A DNA stretch of 64,000 nucleotides, from NCBI GenBank assembly GCA_013076295.1, contig RQOL01000906.1, positions 4,588,001 to 4,652,000 of the forward strand. The letters run 5' to 3'. Position numbers and translations under genes: made by a program. The notes beneath the pieces are model-generated. The model had not been told where the DNA came from, made no database searches, and saw only the letters and a program-made list of their open reading frames with translations. Source of the stretch: Sanderia malayensis (lineage: Eukaryota; Cnidaria; Scyphozoa; Semaeostomeae; Pelagiidae). Positions 21,724 to 35,100 of this stretch are shown here, piece by piece (the stretch's first letter is position 1; the number at the start of each line of letters is the position of its first letter).

Positions 21724-24700
21724 ATGGATTCTCGTTTTCCTTTTACTGAAGATGAAGTTAGTAGAAAACTTGCCGAGCTTGGCTACAGAAATATTTCTAA
21801 AGAAAAAATGCATGTTTTTATGAAAGGTAGGTTTTGGTTTTGACCAGGATGAAGTTTATTCGGAACTATAGGCCTGAGAATGGGGGCGTGTGTAGTAGGC
21901 CAACAGCTTTATTTTAAGATTTTCGTTGAATTTACTTTTTCTTTCTCCAACTTCTATACCCACCTATATTGAAATAAGGTGGTTTGTATTATGTAGATAT
22001 GGAGGAGTTGGTGAGATATGAATCCTTAAAATGCCTGGAAACAACGAGCAGCAACGCATCCACGATAGGTATAAATTTAAATCTACATGTTGTTTTTTCT
22101 TCCTTTTATATTGCCAAAACTTTCTTGGCATGGACTTGAATAAGATCTTGGTCTCCAAAGTTATTTTCTTAATAAATATTTTAATTTTGTTTATAGATGA
22201 AGAAGATTTGTCTAGGAAATCTAAAAGAGAAGGTGCACCTGGGAGAATTATAAAAAAGGTCAGCATTAGCATATTTAAAAATCATCATGCTTGCACTGTT
22301 TTTTATAAGAGAGTATTTTTAAGGGAAGTACTCAAACCTTCTCTACTTTCACTGCAATCTTTTCTTAAAATTTTTAATTTTAGATTTTTCTACTTTCTTA
22401 TGTTTCAAAAAGTCAGTTTTGCACTTTCTGAACTCCTTGAAGTACGGGTACTACTTTCCTATAATGTACTCTTATAGAATACATAATGTGTATTTAATGA
22501 ATTGTAAAGTTCTTTTAAAGTGTTAATTTTGCTCATCTATTAATGCTTAGTTTCTATTTGTTTACACAATTATGATTCTTAATTTTTTACAGAGGCCTCA
22601 TGTTAGTCAGCTTGATAAAGAAAATCTTGAATTTGCACCAAAGTTTCCATTATCAGAAAGAAGAGCTGACACATCATCGTCATCTTCAGTTTTGTCAGAT
22701 TCTAATCTGGATTTGTCAACTGCTTCTTCTGTAATGCGAAGAAAGGTTGCAAGGCAAGCCATTATTAAACAAATCACCTTTATTGATCTACCTTAAGCTC
22801 TTTGTTTAACCCCCTTCTTAATTAAGCACCTCTTGTATTAGCCCTCCTTTTCAGAAGCAAACATTTATGAAGCCCCCTTCTTCATTTAGCCTGTCATCTC
22901 CTATAATCCCCCGTTCAAAGCAATTAAAAGAGATGAACCGTTAGGACTTAAGTAACAATTTACAATGCTAACTGGATTCGTATTGTGATATATAAATGTC
23001 CTGGCTTCCTTTATTTCAGAAAGAAGGATGGTAGATTTCATGTATTTGATGAGACTTTTACTACTGAGACTGAAAGTGAAGCTTCTGATATTACAATCTT
23101 GGAAGAGAGGCTGCAGTCCCTTCCACTCAGAGACAATAATGTTCATAGCGATGATAGCTATGAAGATGCGGCTTCAACAATATCAACATCGTCGACATCA
23201 CTACCTCGTAATAAAGCAGGCAGACCATGTTTACCTTCATGTAAGCTCAATATATAATGATTTTAGTTCTGGGTATATAAGGAATAAAGTCCTGTTCTTC
23301 ATGCAGTAATATCCTGATGACTTGAACTTGACCAGTTAAGCTGGATTAGGTTAGCAAATGCTTATGTTACAGAGGGTTAGCATGTACTAGCAATGATTTC
23401 AGGAGGAATACAACTTCGTTTGAGTTATTAGATGATTTACACTACAACAATGTGTAAGGATGGTTTGTACAAAGGTGCATCTTTTTCATCCATGTTAATT
23501 GGTTTGTGGTTCTTTCTTCAGACATTCGGCCAGCTCATCTGCAGCCCCATCGTGCAAGTAGACCACGAAAGTTTGACCCAGTAAACCGGTGAGATATTGT
23601 TTGCATCATTGATAACCAAATGCTGATGCTAACTGCATTTTATGGTGTCACTTTCTTGTTTTGCATGAAAGCAATTTCTAATCGTCACTGCTTCTTTGAT
23701 TTCTCAGCTATCATCAATTCAAAGAGGAGTGGAAGATGCAAGCAGTTCCTGGCGAAAATAAACACAACAATCTCAGATGGAATGTCAGGGTAAGACTGAC
23801 TCTGTACCACAGTAAACACCCACATATAAGAGCCTGCAAATTTTGCAACCAGCTGATTGTTTAAACACTTTGTGCCTATTGTTTATGCACAATAAACTAT
23901 TGTTTTCTTCAATTGTTTTGAGCAGAAATATCTGTCTAATGGGTCTTTAATCCACTGGTTCTTATATGAGAGTGTTTACTGCATTACTCTTTGATATTTG
24001 CAAATGCTGACGACACCCACTGTGTTGGGTTTGAATTATTTTTGTGAAGCAATACCATATGGCTCAGTTCCTTGATTCTGTTTCATCTTAAAATTTCACT
24101 TTTATTTGAAACAGGAGCAAATGTTGAACTGTGAAACGTTCCAGGTATTTATTGTTTGTTTTAATCCTCATTATTCTCTTTGTACGTAATGCTACCACAT
24201 TATTACTGCAAACTTTCCATGGAATCATAGTCATTGGAAGGAACCTTTTTCTAATGACAATGATGGAGTAGACTCTTGGTAAGTCGACTACTGAGGTGGC
24301 GTTGAAGTTTATTTGACCCGGTGATGTTTTGCGAGTGGAGAGTAATTCCTAGAGCATGATTGAAGGAAGTAGAAATCAAGTGGGAAAGATAAACACAACG
24401 GTGTCCGGCAGTTCCAGCTAGAACACCATTAGATAATCACTTTAGAGAATTTACTAAGGAAACGACAGGTAGAAGTAATTTTCCCGAGAAGGAGAAACAA
24501 TAAAAGCAACCTTCGATTATGACGTTTTCCTTTGTGTATCCATCTCAGTTGCATTTGCCTCGCATTACCCAGCATGCTTGTCCATCTTGAGTAAAAATGC
24601 ATAGATGTTTGAATTCACCTCGAAGAATTGTAAAATTACTTTGTATCATGAATTTATCGCTGTTCTATATTTACAGAGACCAACTCACTCTCACAAGCAG

Positions 24701-24778
24701 AACAATTACAAAGTTCCCACTGAGAAAAAAAGGCAAGCGTTGCGGTGGGAAGTAAGAAGTGCACTGGCAAGAACGTAG
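21724..24778 (+). CDS. HYLS1: HYLS1 (hydrolethalus syndrome protein 1), centriolar protein
   Basis: Nine exons: 21724-21826, 21997-22068, 22197-22258, 22593-22753, 23020-23240, 23522-23588, 23708-23789, 24115-24144, 24677-24778; 299 aa, about the length of the human protein. HYLS1 is incorporated into the outer centriole and is needed for making cilia. Recognised by the N-terminal FTEDEVSRKLAELGYRNISK, the central MRRKVARKKDGRFHV and DETFTTETESEASD, the conserved KFDPVNRYHQFKEEW, and the paired C-terminal motifs LRWNVREQML and PTEKKRQALRWEVRSAL. The join of exons 4 and 5 only keeps frame and matches the family if intron 4 has a GC donor (GCAAG|GCAAGC at 22754). Intron 7 contains a MITE 20 bp from the donor. 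Identity rests on remembered family sequence; confidence is high. Confidence 0.93.
23810..23981. mobile_element. CAGTAAACACCC MITE, copy 1 (HYLS1 intron 7)
   Basis: 172 bp with inverted ends CAGTAAACACCCACATATAA and TTATATGAGAGTGTTTACTG and an internal CTATTG-rich core. It starts 20 bp after the exon-7 donor of HYLS1. Same family as the copies at 29834-29982 and 30300-30446. Confidence 0.85.
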
Positions 24779-27700
24779 TGACTTCATCGTATTTTTTATC
24801 ACTACAAGGTCAGTACGTTAGTTTAATGTGTGTGCAGACTTCGACGAAGTATCACTGGACGGGTTAACGCGTTGTCAAGGCAATGTGTTGGCAAACTTTT
24901 CTGAAATGATTGTTGAATATAAGACACTTGACCCCCTGGATGTTTGTAATGTTGCATTGAGTTGGAGCTGGTTGTACGGGGGTCGATGCATGGATATTAC
25001 TTAATCAATGAAAATTCGTTCTGCTTGATTTATTTCATTTATTATGGCACAAAATTGTGAGTAAATTGACAAAAAATAAATTGCACTGTAACATTTTGCA
25101 GATGTGGCGTTTAGTACGCTCTACTAATTCGTATTTTTCTATTTACATTTTGAATAGAAACATACCGATGTCTATGGGTCCGGTAGTTAAGTCAAGTCAA
25201 GTCTTATCTTGTCAAAGTCGTGTGTTTCACATAATTAGCGCCCACTTTCTTTTAACCGCGCTCACCAATAAGCGCCCACACTCAAGTCAAGAAGTATGGA
25301 ATAAGCGCCCCCAATTTGTAATAAGTGCTGCCTCTAGTAAGCACTTACCCAATTCAAATTAGCCCGGGCATTCATTAGAAGAATAAGGTAATTGAATTAA
25401 TCCCGATTCGAACAAGTTTTTTGTGCTCGGTGGACTATTGTGTGCTCGGTGGACTATCAGTGAATCTTGATTCACCGAGAAGATAATTAGCAGATGATAC
25501 TATGACGTCGAAAGGAACACTGGGCACACGACGGCAGGGGTTTTTGCCGTGCAGGCGAGTTTAATTCATTACTGAAGAGCTATTGTTATACGGTGCGTTT
25601 GCTTAATCCCCTGCACCGCAAGATCGCGAATTTCGAAGCGGCGTAATCACCGGTGATCCTGTTTTCGTGTTTGCGGCTTCTCTAATTGCGCGAATTCTCG
25701 AACAGTGGATTTGCCCGGTGTCATTTTTGTTTCGTGAATTTCGCTCTAGTTTAGCACGGCTAACGACAGCTGATGAGGATTTATTGTTTTTGCTTGCCAA
25801 CGCATATGAAGCCCGCGTTGCATTCAATCTTAATTGTTCAGTTACTGTATTAACCTGCACAAATGGTCCCACTGCCGTAGCGAACCAGCCAAACTCGACA
25901 CACCGAACTAAACATCTGCTCTTCCAAACTGCGTCACGGTGGTGTAATTTACGTTTTTTTGACGGTTTTTTGATCCAACAAAGCCTTGTTTTTTATTCCT
26001 TCTAAGGTTCGTTATAACGGGATTCCACCTAAAGCAGATTCTTTGTGCTTAAGCCTTGTTGTGAATTTTTGGATATGCTCTAGAGTTGTTTAATCCTTTT
26101 ACTGGCGATTCAAGAAAATCCATTTAAGATTGGTTTTGTGTTGGATTTTTTATAGTGCTCTTTGGGAAAGGTTTTTTAAAGGATACTCTGTTTTTTCTCC
26201 CTTTGTCTATTCAACGTGGTTTGGGTTGGTCTTTATTTACTTCACCTCTTTTTCATAGAATGACAAGAAAAATAATCTTTTCAACCCAACATCTAGCTCA
26301 GGAATTGTCTGTTTATCCGAGGCATTCAAAGCCGATTTGTTTTACACATTTTCATCAGCTTGCAAACCTTTCAAGATTTCCAAAAGAAACCAATGTTGAA
26401 AGCAAATAAAGCCATTACTATGCATATGTGTATTTCTCTATTGTTGTATATTCAGTTTCATCTCGACAGATTTTGATAGAATTTGGTATACCAAATTACC
26501 CAGTACAACAAGTTATTCATTTTGGCGTATTGCCCCGTGAACTGTTTATAAGTACAATTAATCTGTGAGGGAGTATATCTCCATGCATATACATATATAG
26601 ATGCGTATATGTAAATTTGTATATATTATTTGTATTACATATACCCTGGATTAAGAAGCGACGAGTTTAGTGCGTCTAATTGCAATTTGTCTTGATTCAA
26701 CTGTGGAGACGAGAGTTTCTGTGATTATTTATTGATAATTTTTGCCAAATTTTCGCCACCTTGTAAAGAAATTCAGATCAAAAGTGATCCCAAAGAAATA
26801 CGGGGATCCTCGACTTTGGCTCTGTTTCAAAATACGCTTTCAATTTGAATTTGAGTTTTGTCGAGATTTTAGCATCGTTTTTTTTGGTTGATATACTTCA
26901 CTTAATTTTGGCCTTCTCCATGAATATATAATTTATCATATAGTGTGTTCTCGAGATGAGCGATTCGCGATTGATTGAATCATTAATCATTGATTAGTGA
27001 TTACTGATGGATCATCAAATCATGCATGTTTGTCAGGCATTTTATGATGCATCAAATTTTGTTTGCAATGCACCTTTGATTAATCACGAGAAAGCAGTAC
27101 GCGTGTTTGAGGTTGATAATGTGCTGTGATCATGATAATGCATCTGTGTGCTATGATGATGCGTTTTTACCAACCAAACTGACTTACGACGCGAGAGGAT
27201 TTGAATCACAGCAACAGAAAACAAAACAGAATTAGCGAAGCAACTCGTGCGCCTGCCATCTGCTTGAATAGTACACACACCACACGAGCGATGAATATTC
27301 GTATATCACGGATACATGTATACATTTGTGAATAAACTTGACGCAATTAAAGCAGGGTTACAAAGTAATAACTCAGCTCAAAGAACCTTCAGCGTTGAGA
27401 ATAGAAGATTCTTGAACTAGTTTGGTCTCACCATATGCGAATTTTATATTTCTATTTGATAACAGACGTGTTTAATCTAAGTATAATCTAATTGGAACTG
27501 TGGTACTGAAGAGTTCAGCAACAGCTCAGCTCAGAGAGAATTCGAAGCAGAAAGGCCACTGGTTTGGGTTTCTTTGCTCGTCGCAGGCGAATAAGTAGTT
27601 GCTGGATCAGTAATCACTATTGAAGGCAGGACAACAGTGGTGGGTGATGGAGTGACTATCACATGCTTGTTGTGATAGAAATTTGGCATGATTTACATTG

Positions 27701-28306
27701 GTTGACCATTGTTGAAGGAGATATCGACAGATTTTTCAACGAAGATAAGTAGAGAAACTTCATCGGGTTCTGCAACCGAGGTTGTAAGCATGAATACATG
27801 GTGCTTTTGAACCTGGGATGTTGTTATGAAATTGTGTGGTTGTGTTTACTACAGCAAGGAGATTTGATATGCCTTTGTCGCATTATGTTGACGAAGAACA
27901 TAAAACGAAAGTAATACACGAAACACAAACATCGGGAGTATTGTAAAGTTGATCGCTGAATTTTTTTGCTACGATACACCATCAGTTAAGCACTCGTCGT
28001 CTTGGTCTGTTTAGCGAAAATATTAGTTTTTCAAGGTAGTTTTAAAGTCTGATCCAAGGTTCGACATTTTTTAATTTATTCCACTTGATTTGAGGCGCAT
28101 TTTAAATTTTCGTTCCGAATTGAGTGCTGAAAAACCCCGTAGCTTTGCATTGATACGCGTTTACCCCCGGAATTGAATGCGCTTTCCTTGATTGCTAATG
28201 CTTGAAATTGCCTTTTCACGGGGGTGAAAACCGAATGCAGTTTACATAGTCGACACGATACATCGTACACGATACATGATACACGATACACGCGTGTAAG
28301 AGGGTC
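24779..28306. other. Spacer between HYLS1 and the Kv gene
   Basis: 3.5 kb with no exon I can support. Contains a degenerate fragment rich in AAGCGCCCAC (about 25230-25380, related to the TACCGTATTTCCTC elements), a CpG-richer stretch at about 25550-25900 with overlapping open frames on both strands but no family motif, and several ACGATACA copies just upstream of the Kv start (about 28252-28292). Any promoter or non-coding first exon of the Kv gene would lie here. Confidence 0.5.
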
Positions 28307-31016
28307 ATGATGGATATACCCGACGACTCGCATCGCATTGTGTTTAACATTGGTGGCACGCGACACGAAACACACATCGGCACGCTAAAGGCGGTCAGCA
28401 GCACGCGGCTGGCGTGGATAGCCGAAAATCATCAAATGCTTATGGGCTCCTCATTCTATGACAATGTTAAACAGGAGTATTTCTTTGACCGCCACCCGAC
28501 GTGTTTTGCCAGCATATTGCAGTACTACAGGACGGGAAAACTGCACTACCCATTGGATGTCTGTGGTCCGTTGTTTCACGAGGAGCTGTTATTTTGGGGC
28601 ATCGACGAAACGCAGTTGGAAGATTGCTGCTGGGAACCCTACACCGCGCACAGGGATAAACTCGAAAAGTTAATCGGTTTCAAGGGACCGCATTTTGACG
28701 AGGAAGAAGAGCCCGTGGTGGGCGACACCAAAGTCAAGAGACTGAAAAATGTTGTTTGGTCATTTCTGGACGATCCTTATTCATCCAGGGCGGCAAGTGT
28801 AAGTTGAATTGGTATTTTCCTATTTTTATTTACGAGTGGAATTTTGGTTTAACAGCCTCCCTTCCCCCTCCTCACACCTGCTTTCCCCCTCCTCACCCCT
28901 CTATAAGGAACAGTCTCAGATACCAAGCTTGGTGGTATAACATGGGTGATATGTGACAGTGGCATGAACAGCTCCGTGTAAAGTTTGCCGTTGGTTTATT
29001 CAGCTCCAAATGTAAGGAAATTTTTGTTCTCAAAAGAAGTTTCTAATATTATGATAGAAAAGGGTGGCAAAACAGCAAAATGGAAGTCATTTTGATGTTT
29101 TGCCACCCTTGAACGTTCGCTAAATCGGGATTTCATTTATCATATATGTCCTTCCCAACCACAATGCTATACACAATTTCATTATTTACATAGCCTCTCC
29201 AGGGGGGAGGGACAATATCATGTTTGCCATACTATCTGCTTTAACTTTAACGCCAATACTGATGCTCATATTTTACTTTTCGCAGATAAATGGCAAGATA
29301 GCTACGTTCTTGCTGTTACTGTACGTTCTAATACCCGTACTATACTCGATGTCACATTTTAAGCGCACCAATTCGCCGCAACGAGCAGCCATACTTGTCC
29401 TTGAGGTCTTCACGAACGCCTATTTCACACTCGAGTTCATACTACGCGTAATATGCTGCCCGGATAAAAAGTCTTTTGTCAAGTCGAAAATGAACTGGGT
29501 CGACTTCTTATCGCTCTGGTCGTTCTACATCGACATAGCCGTAACTGACGCGAAAGCACGCCGCTACACAGGACTCTTTGCCGTGTTTCGCATCGTCAAG
29601 ATATTTCGCACTTTTCGATACAATTACGCACTGCAAGTGCTTGTAAACACGCTGAAGGAGAGTCTGCCTGAGCTGATGCTTCTTGTTTTCTTGCTCGTCA
29701 TTCTCGCCATGGCCTTCGCATTTTGTAATTATCATCTCGAGGATGACGATTCTCTCTTCTACAACATCCCAAGCAGTCTATGGTGGTCACTGATCACAAT
29801 GACAACTGTAAGTATGTTTAATAAGATACCGTACATTAAACACTCGCATATAAGAACCTGTGAATTCTGCATCCAGCCTATTGTTCAAATACAATAGCCT
29901 ATTGTCTTTTCTATTGTTTTGAGCAGGGTTTTTAGCCTGGAAGGTTCTTAATTCGCTGGTTCTTATATGCGGGTGTTTACTGTATTGCTAAGCGCCCCTC
30001 AAGTAAACGCTCTCTATATACATAAATACTTTCTGTATCCCTATATAGATAAGCACTTCCTATATTCTAATGTACATATGTGCATCCTATTTTTTTATAT
30101 TCACATGTGCATATGTCCTCTATATGAGTTTCCTTCTTGTACATGTATGAGAGTCTTTTCCTGCTTTTCTAAGCGCTTTTCACAATGTAGAAGACGTTAC
30201 TTATAGCATTTAATAAACGCCCATGGGCATCAAAATAGAACGCAGGAGACACCCCCTTGCGTGGTATTATTTTTCATCCCTTAATCTCTGCTTACTGTGC
30301 AGTAAAAACCCGCATATAGGAACCTGTAAATTTTACATCCAGCATATTGTTCCAAGACAATAGGCTATTGTTTCTTTTATTTTTTGAGCAGAAATATCAC
30401 CTGGAAGGTTCTTAATCCATTGGTTCTTATATGCGGGTTTTTACTGTGTAGCTAAATGCCTTTCTTTGACGTTCCTTTTGTTTTAATTCACATTGACTGT
30501 CACTGTTTTTGTTATCAGGTCGGCTACGGAGACATGTATCCTACGAGTTGGGCTGGCAAGTTCGTTGGTATAGCCTGTGCCGTGTGTGGATTGCTCATGG
30601 TCGCCCTGCCCGTGTCTGTGGTTGCTACGAATTTCTCCGTCTATTACAGCTACGCCAAGGCGAGGATAAAACTGCCACCAAAGAGAAAGGTGAAGCCAGG
30701 AGTGTTCAGCACCGCTCTCAACCTCGTATCAACGCCGGCTGAGACGCCCACGGCCAAAAGGAACGACAGAGTGGCAAACGGTAATAAGGTGGCGCCGCTG
30801 AACGGCGTGCAAGTTCCGGCGCACCACGCCAACGGCAATCTACCGCCTATTCGAAATCCGCCCGGCGGATCGGATGGTCTAACGATGGGACAAAAAAGGT
30901 GGGCGGAAGCGGTTGGTTTAATGAAACAAAAAGGAATGGTAAAAAAGAAAGTCGATTTAGCTACTTTGGTCTCCGTGTTTGGCAGTAAAGGGGCTTGGCC
31001 CGGTGCAAAGGGATAG
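28307..31016 (+). CDS. Voltage-gated potassium channel, Kv3/Shaw-like
   Basis: Three exons: 28307-28796, 29203-29807, 30519-31016; 530 aa. Residues about 8-110 are a T1 tetramerisation domain (VFNIGGTRHETH) with the Zn motif H-x5-C-x20-CC seen in Kv2-Kv4. Six membrane segments follow; S2 has FTLE, S4 reads FRIVKIFRTFRYNY, and the pore has TMTTVGYGD, formed across the exon 2/3 junction. S6 has LPVSVV in place of the usual PVPV; this loss of the second Pro and the missing fifth S4 charge recall silent Kv subunits. The C-terminal tail (from KLPPKRKVK) is about 110 aa with no known motif. The exon 1 donor is weak (AA|GTGTAA) but the only one that keeps phase; a stronger GTAAGT 3 nt on would break frame. 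A second ATG directly follows the first. Confidence 0.9.
29834..29982. mobile_element. CAGTAAACACCC MITE, copy 2 (Kv intron 2)
   Basis: 149 bp; left end CATTAAACACTCGCATATAA, right end TTATATGCGGGTGTTTACTG, possibly flanked by TA. It begins 27 bp after the exon-2 donor of the Kv gene. Confidence 0.85.
30300..30446. mobile_element. CAGTAAACACCC MITE, copy 3 (Kv intron 2)
   Basis: 147 bp; CAGTAAAAACCCGCATATAG to ATATGCGGGTTTTTACTG, flanked by TG on both sides. It ends about 70 bp before the pore exon of the Kv gene, so the 711-bp intron carries two copies, one near each end. Confidence 0.85.
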
Positions 31017-32134
31017 TTAACAATCTACAGCTGTTGATCATAGCTTTGGCTTGCATACCGACCAAACGAAACACTGTACAGCAACATTATCACTAGTATT
31101 GTTATCTATCCTGGTTTGTCATCGTGTCTAATACCTGTCGTTGACCAATCAGAGCGTCAAACATGTCTTTGTGAACTAGGGCGGCATTGATCTCAAGACA
31201 TTGGAATGACAATCTAGCAGCGGATATATTATCAAATGTAGATTTAGTAATGCTATCCACTGATTAATGATTTCTAATCACTAATTGATTCACGATGACT
31301 TATCATTGGTGAGTGATTAGTTTTAACTACTGATACATGAAATTCAATTGGTAGTTTAGATATATAGAGTTATATGATGGTTTATTCATGTGAATGTATT
31401 GTAAAACTTTAGCAGTAGCAAGCATTGTTAAACTAATTACCGGCATTAGATGTCATTCAGACGATATAAATGTGTTATGGCACGGTAAACAGGTTGTAAC
31501 AGTTGTAACGCGCATGGCCCCCTTGGCTTTCTTTGTTTGCGTTTTTTGCTAGTTTGATCACAGAGGCCTGTACGCATGGCTGATCCGCGTTAAAGCCATT
31601 CAATGCTGGTACCCCGGACATTCTATTCCACCACCTGTAAGATAAGTAAAATAATTAGCCTGGCTGGCCTACTGCATTGTTGGGTACGGTTACTTGCTGC
31701 TGTTGCAATATTACAAGCATCAGCCAGGATATTTAAGAGTTTGTGTTATAGATTAGACTGCATTGGTTGTTGAGGTGCGTGGTCATATTGGCTAGTCCGG
31801 TTTATGAAGCCCTGCAGGTTGGTTATATACGCGAAGGCCTATACTGGCGCTGTATTATGAAGCGAATGCAAAGTGTTTGAAGTGAATCGATACTTGTATG
31901 TTATAATTTGTTTTTTGTTGGCTAATTGGCTGAGTTTACCGTTTGTTGTGAATAGCTTACCAGCGATGATCACTATATACGTAAGATCCGTCTGCAGTTA
32001 AATGTTTTATGCTCGAAGCAATGAGGAGCAGTGTGGAAGGCAATGTGAAATGTTTCTCTACCACTGGACTCCTGTTTGTTTTACCGCTTACCAAGACATC
32101 AACAACAACGTCAAATTTGAGCTTATTCAGAAGC
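31017..32134. other. Spacer between Kv and the esterase gene
   Basis: 1.1 kb with no coding exon seen. A run of TGATTAATGATTTCTAATCA-like direct and inverted short repeats lies around 31258-31330. An upstream in-frame ATG for the esterase at 32009 falls here (see that gene). Confidence 0.5.
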
Positions 32135-35100
32135 ATGTTAAACTTCGTCGTCGCCCTGCATGTGGCCACGCTTGTCAATTGTCAACTTCTGAACAACCAA
32201 TGGCAGTCGCCGCCGAATCCAGGCGACGATTTTCGGCGGGAATTGTGCCGAGAACGGTGGCACAGACTGGACTGGCAACAAATCCTTCAACCCTGCATTG
32301 GTCAGACCGATTTCGGTAGAAACACACTACCGAGCACTCTTCGGACCAATGCAGCATTGAGTAGAATGTTATCAATGGATATCAGAAGTGCTGCAGAGTA
32401 CAGTAAGATTACTATCCAAAGTGTCGATGTTTCAGGCCGGATAAAAACCCTCGGCGGTGACTCGTGGCGGATTCTTATAACCGGTCCTTCGTCGCTGCAG
32501 CCGGTCGTTTACGACATGAACAACGGACTGTACGAAATACCGTTCTTACTAATGGAACCGGGAATCTACAAAGCAGATATCTATCTAGAAGGTACTCTTT
32601 GTAATCAGTTGTACGATCCACCGAAAGATTGGTTTAGAAAAGGTAACATGTTGTTTATAGTTGTTCCCTTAACACGTGCGCCCTTGAACAGCTTGATAGT
32701 ATAACATATCCCCAGGTTCAATCAAGTCTACTCTCTCCTTTATTTTCTCTCCCCCCCCCCTTTTCTTCTTTTCTTCCTTTTTCAAAGGGTCTGGCTCCGG
32801 CACCGTAGCTCTAACCATCTACAATTATTATGTGTAATGTTGGGGCCAACGCGTTGTTGTTAGTTTTCGCGTTTTCTGACCGTATTGTCAGTGCATGTTG
32901 ACATTAGTCATGTAATTCGTTCTAGGCGATTATAATGGACATTTTCAAGAGGCCAACTTGTATAGCAATAATCCGGGATGGCCGAAGGAGTTGGAGGAAA
33001 GGACTTGGGACCGACTTGGAGGCAATGCTTCACTAATCCAGTTTCAGATTAATCCAACCGATCACTTCAGATTGGCTAGTGAGTAGCTATGATTCCATGT
33101 TGTTGCTTTAACAAAATCAAATTTTTATTTCTAATCTCGACTTTGCATTACTTTGTGGTAACTACAGTCAACTCTGTCTAATTCGAACACCCTGGGGAAG
33201 CGTGAAAATGCTCGAATTGCAAACAGTTCGAATTACAGAGGTTTGTTTTGTAAGAATTGGTTCATTAGTGATCCTTGAAGGGACAGAGAATTTCGTTCGA
33301 ACTAGATAGAGTCCGAATTACACGAGTTCGAACTCTGCAGATTTGACTGTAACTAAACTGCATAACATGATGTGTCCTTCAACAGACCGTATCTCAAGTC
33401 GTAATTAAACCATTAAAGTAGACTTACCCGTTGCGCTTTAGACTTCATGGTCTTCTAAACCCACCCACAGTTCAATTGATACGTGTCTTTATTTCATGTG
33501 TATGTTGTATAGATAATATGGCCAAACTGGAGCAAGCTACTCAACTTTGTAACATTCCAACCAGCTGCGACTTTGTTTGGGATGGATTTGGCCGCTGGAT
33601 TGGTCAAGAATGGCATCCATACAGCTCGCAAGGTAACTTCACATTTCTACACTATGTTGCATGGAATATAGGTTTATTTGTCATATAAAGTCCCGATGCT
33701 GCGAGTTTGGAAGGGGACCAAATCTTCTCATTAGCTCTCATCATACACAGAGTATCAATAAATCTCATTATCTATCTTGGATCAATAAATCTTGTTATAT
33801 TTCTTGAAGCAATTCTAGCAACTCTATTTTATCGAGTAGTTCAAAGTAACCAGATGCTTCGCTCGTCACGCCGAAAAGTGTATAGAGCGTCTCTTGAAAT
33901 CTGAAGTTCCACTGTACTCAACAATACGCAGTTTCTTGCAAATGTCATTAGTACATACAATCTCGTGCAAGTGTTTTATATTATTTGGAATGACTGGTGA
34001 GCATTTTTCTTTTCAGATCAAAAACAGATGCAGTTAGAACGAGGCGAATTGCAAACTGCCGAACGGAAGAAGAGAGGAATTCTTTGGTTCTATGGTGATT
34101 GTTTTGCTTTTCATTTCTATGAAATGGAACATAATCAGACACTCTGCAAGGAGGTTTTCAAGAGCTGCGGCAAGTATGTACATTATTGTTCTATATAGTT
34201 ATATGCTTGGATAGTGTGTAGTGTAGCTATATTTTCCTCTTTCTACCCGTTATTGTGTGCCTTAAGATTCTGACTACACCTTTCAAGTGGCTATATTACT
34301 GTTTAGATGCGCATGTGTAGATATACTGTATCTTGTACAATATGCTATAGGCTTGAGATTACTAGCTACATCTCCAGTGTAGATTTTATCTAATGTTAAG
34401 GCTGGAGATTACTATATCTCATTCTCAATGATTGGTGAACAGATAATTTATTTCTATCAAATCTTTGTTTTGAACCGACATTTACTGAATAGACTGCAGA
34501 ACACCTGATGGTAGGTAGGCCAAGGGCTCGAGACGAAAAAGCATATTTTTTCTGTAACTGAAGAGTTTAATAACTGACGGGTCGCTGTATGTTGTAAAAT
34601 TTACACGAATTTACATACTGTGGACTGTGTTATATGATGCACACATTAACTAAACAAAATGATCTTAAGCAATCATAGCACTGAGTAGTTATTGTATCCT
34701 GGTAGCCTTTTGAGTAGCTTGTAGGGTAACCCATCTATGCATGTAATAACATTGGAGTATGATACGTAATGTTAAGTAATATAAAATTATAATGTTCTCG
34801 CTGCAGGTCGTACAACTGGGTGTATCCTCGTCTGCATTCAGTACCCGAACGCGACCCAACCATACACAAGAAAGATTCCAGTGACATTTCTGTTCCGAAG
34901 ATCTTGCAAGTCCTGCGCAAGGTTCTGCGCAAAAGCAAAGTGAACAGCGCCGATAGCGCATTGGTGTTGAACTATGGCCTGCACATGGCACGCTCTGCCA
35001 GTTTTGATGCTTACAGAAAGCTGATTTTGGGTGTTATCAATGAGATGCAAGATTTCAAAGGCCAGTTTATTTGGAGGAGTACGACAGCCGTATGGAAACA

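Noticed and set aside
25603..26005. Overlapping open frames of 89 and 112 codons on opposite strands between HYLS1 and Kv
   Set aside because: No family motif, no neighbouring exons in phase; the higher CpG content alone opens both strands.
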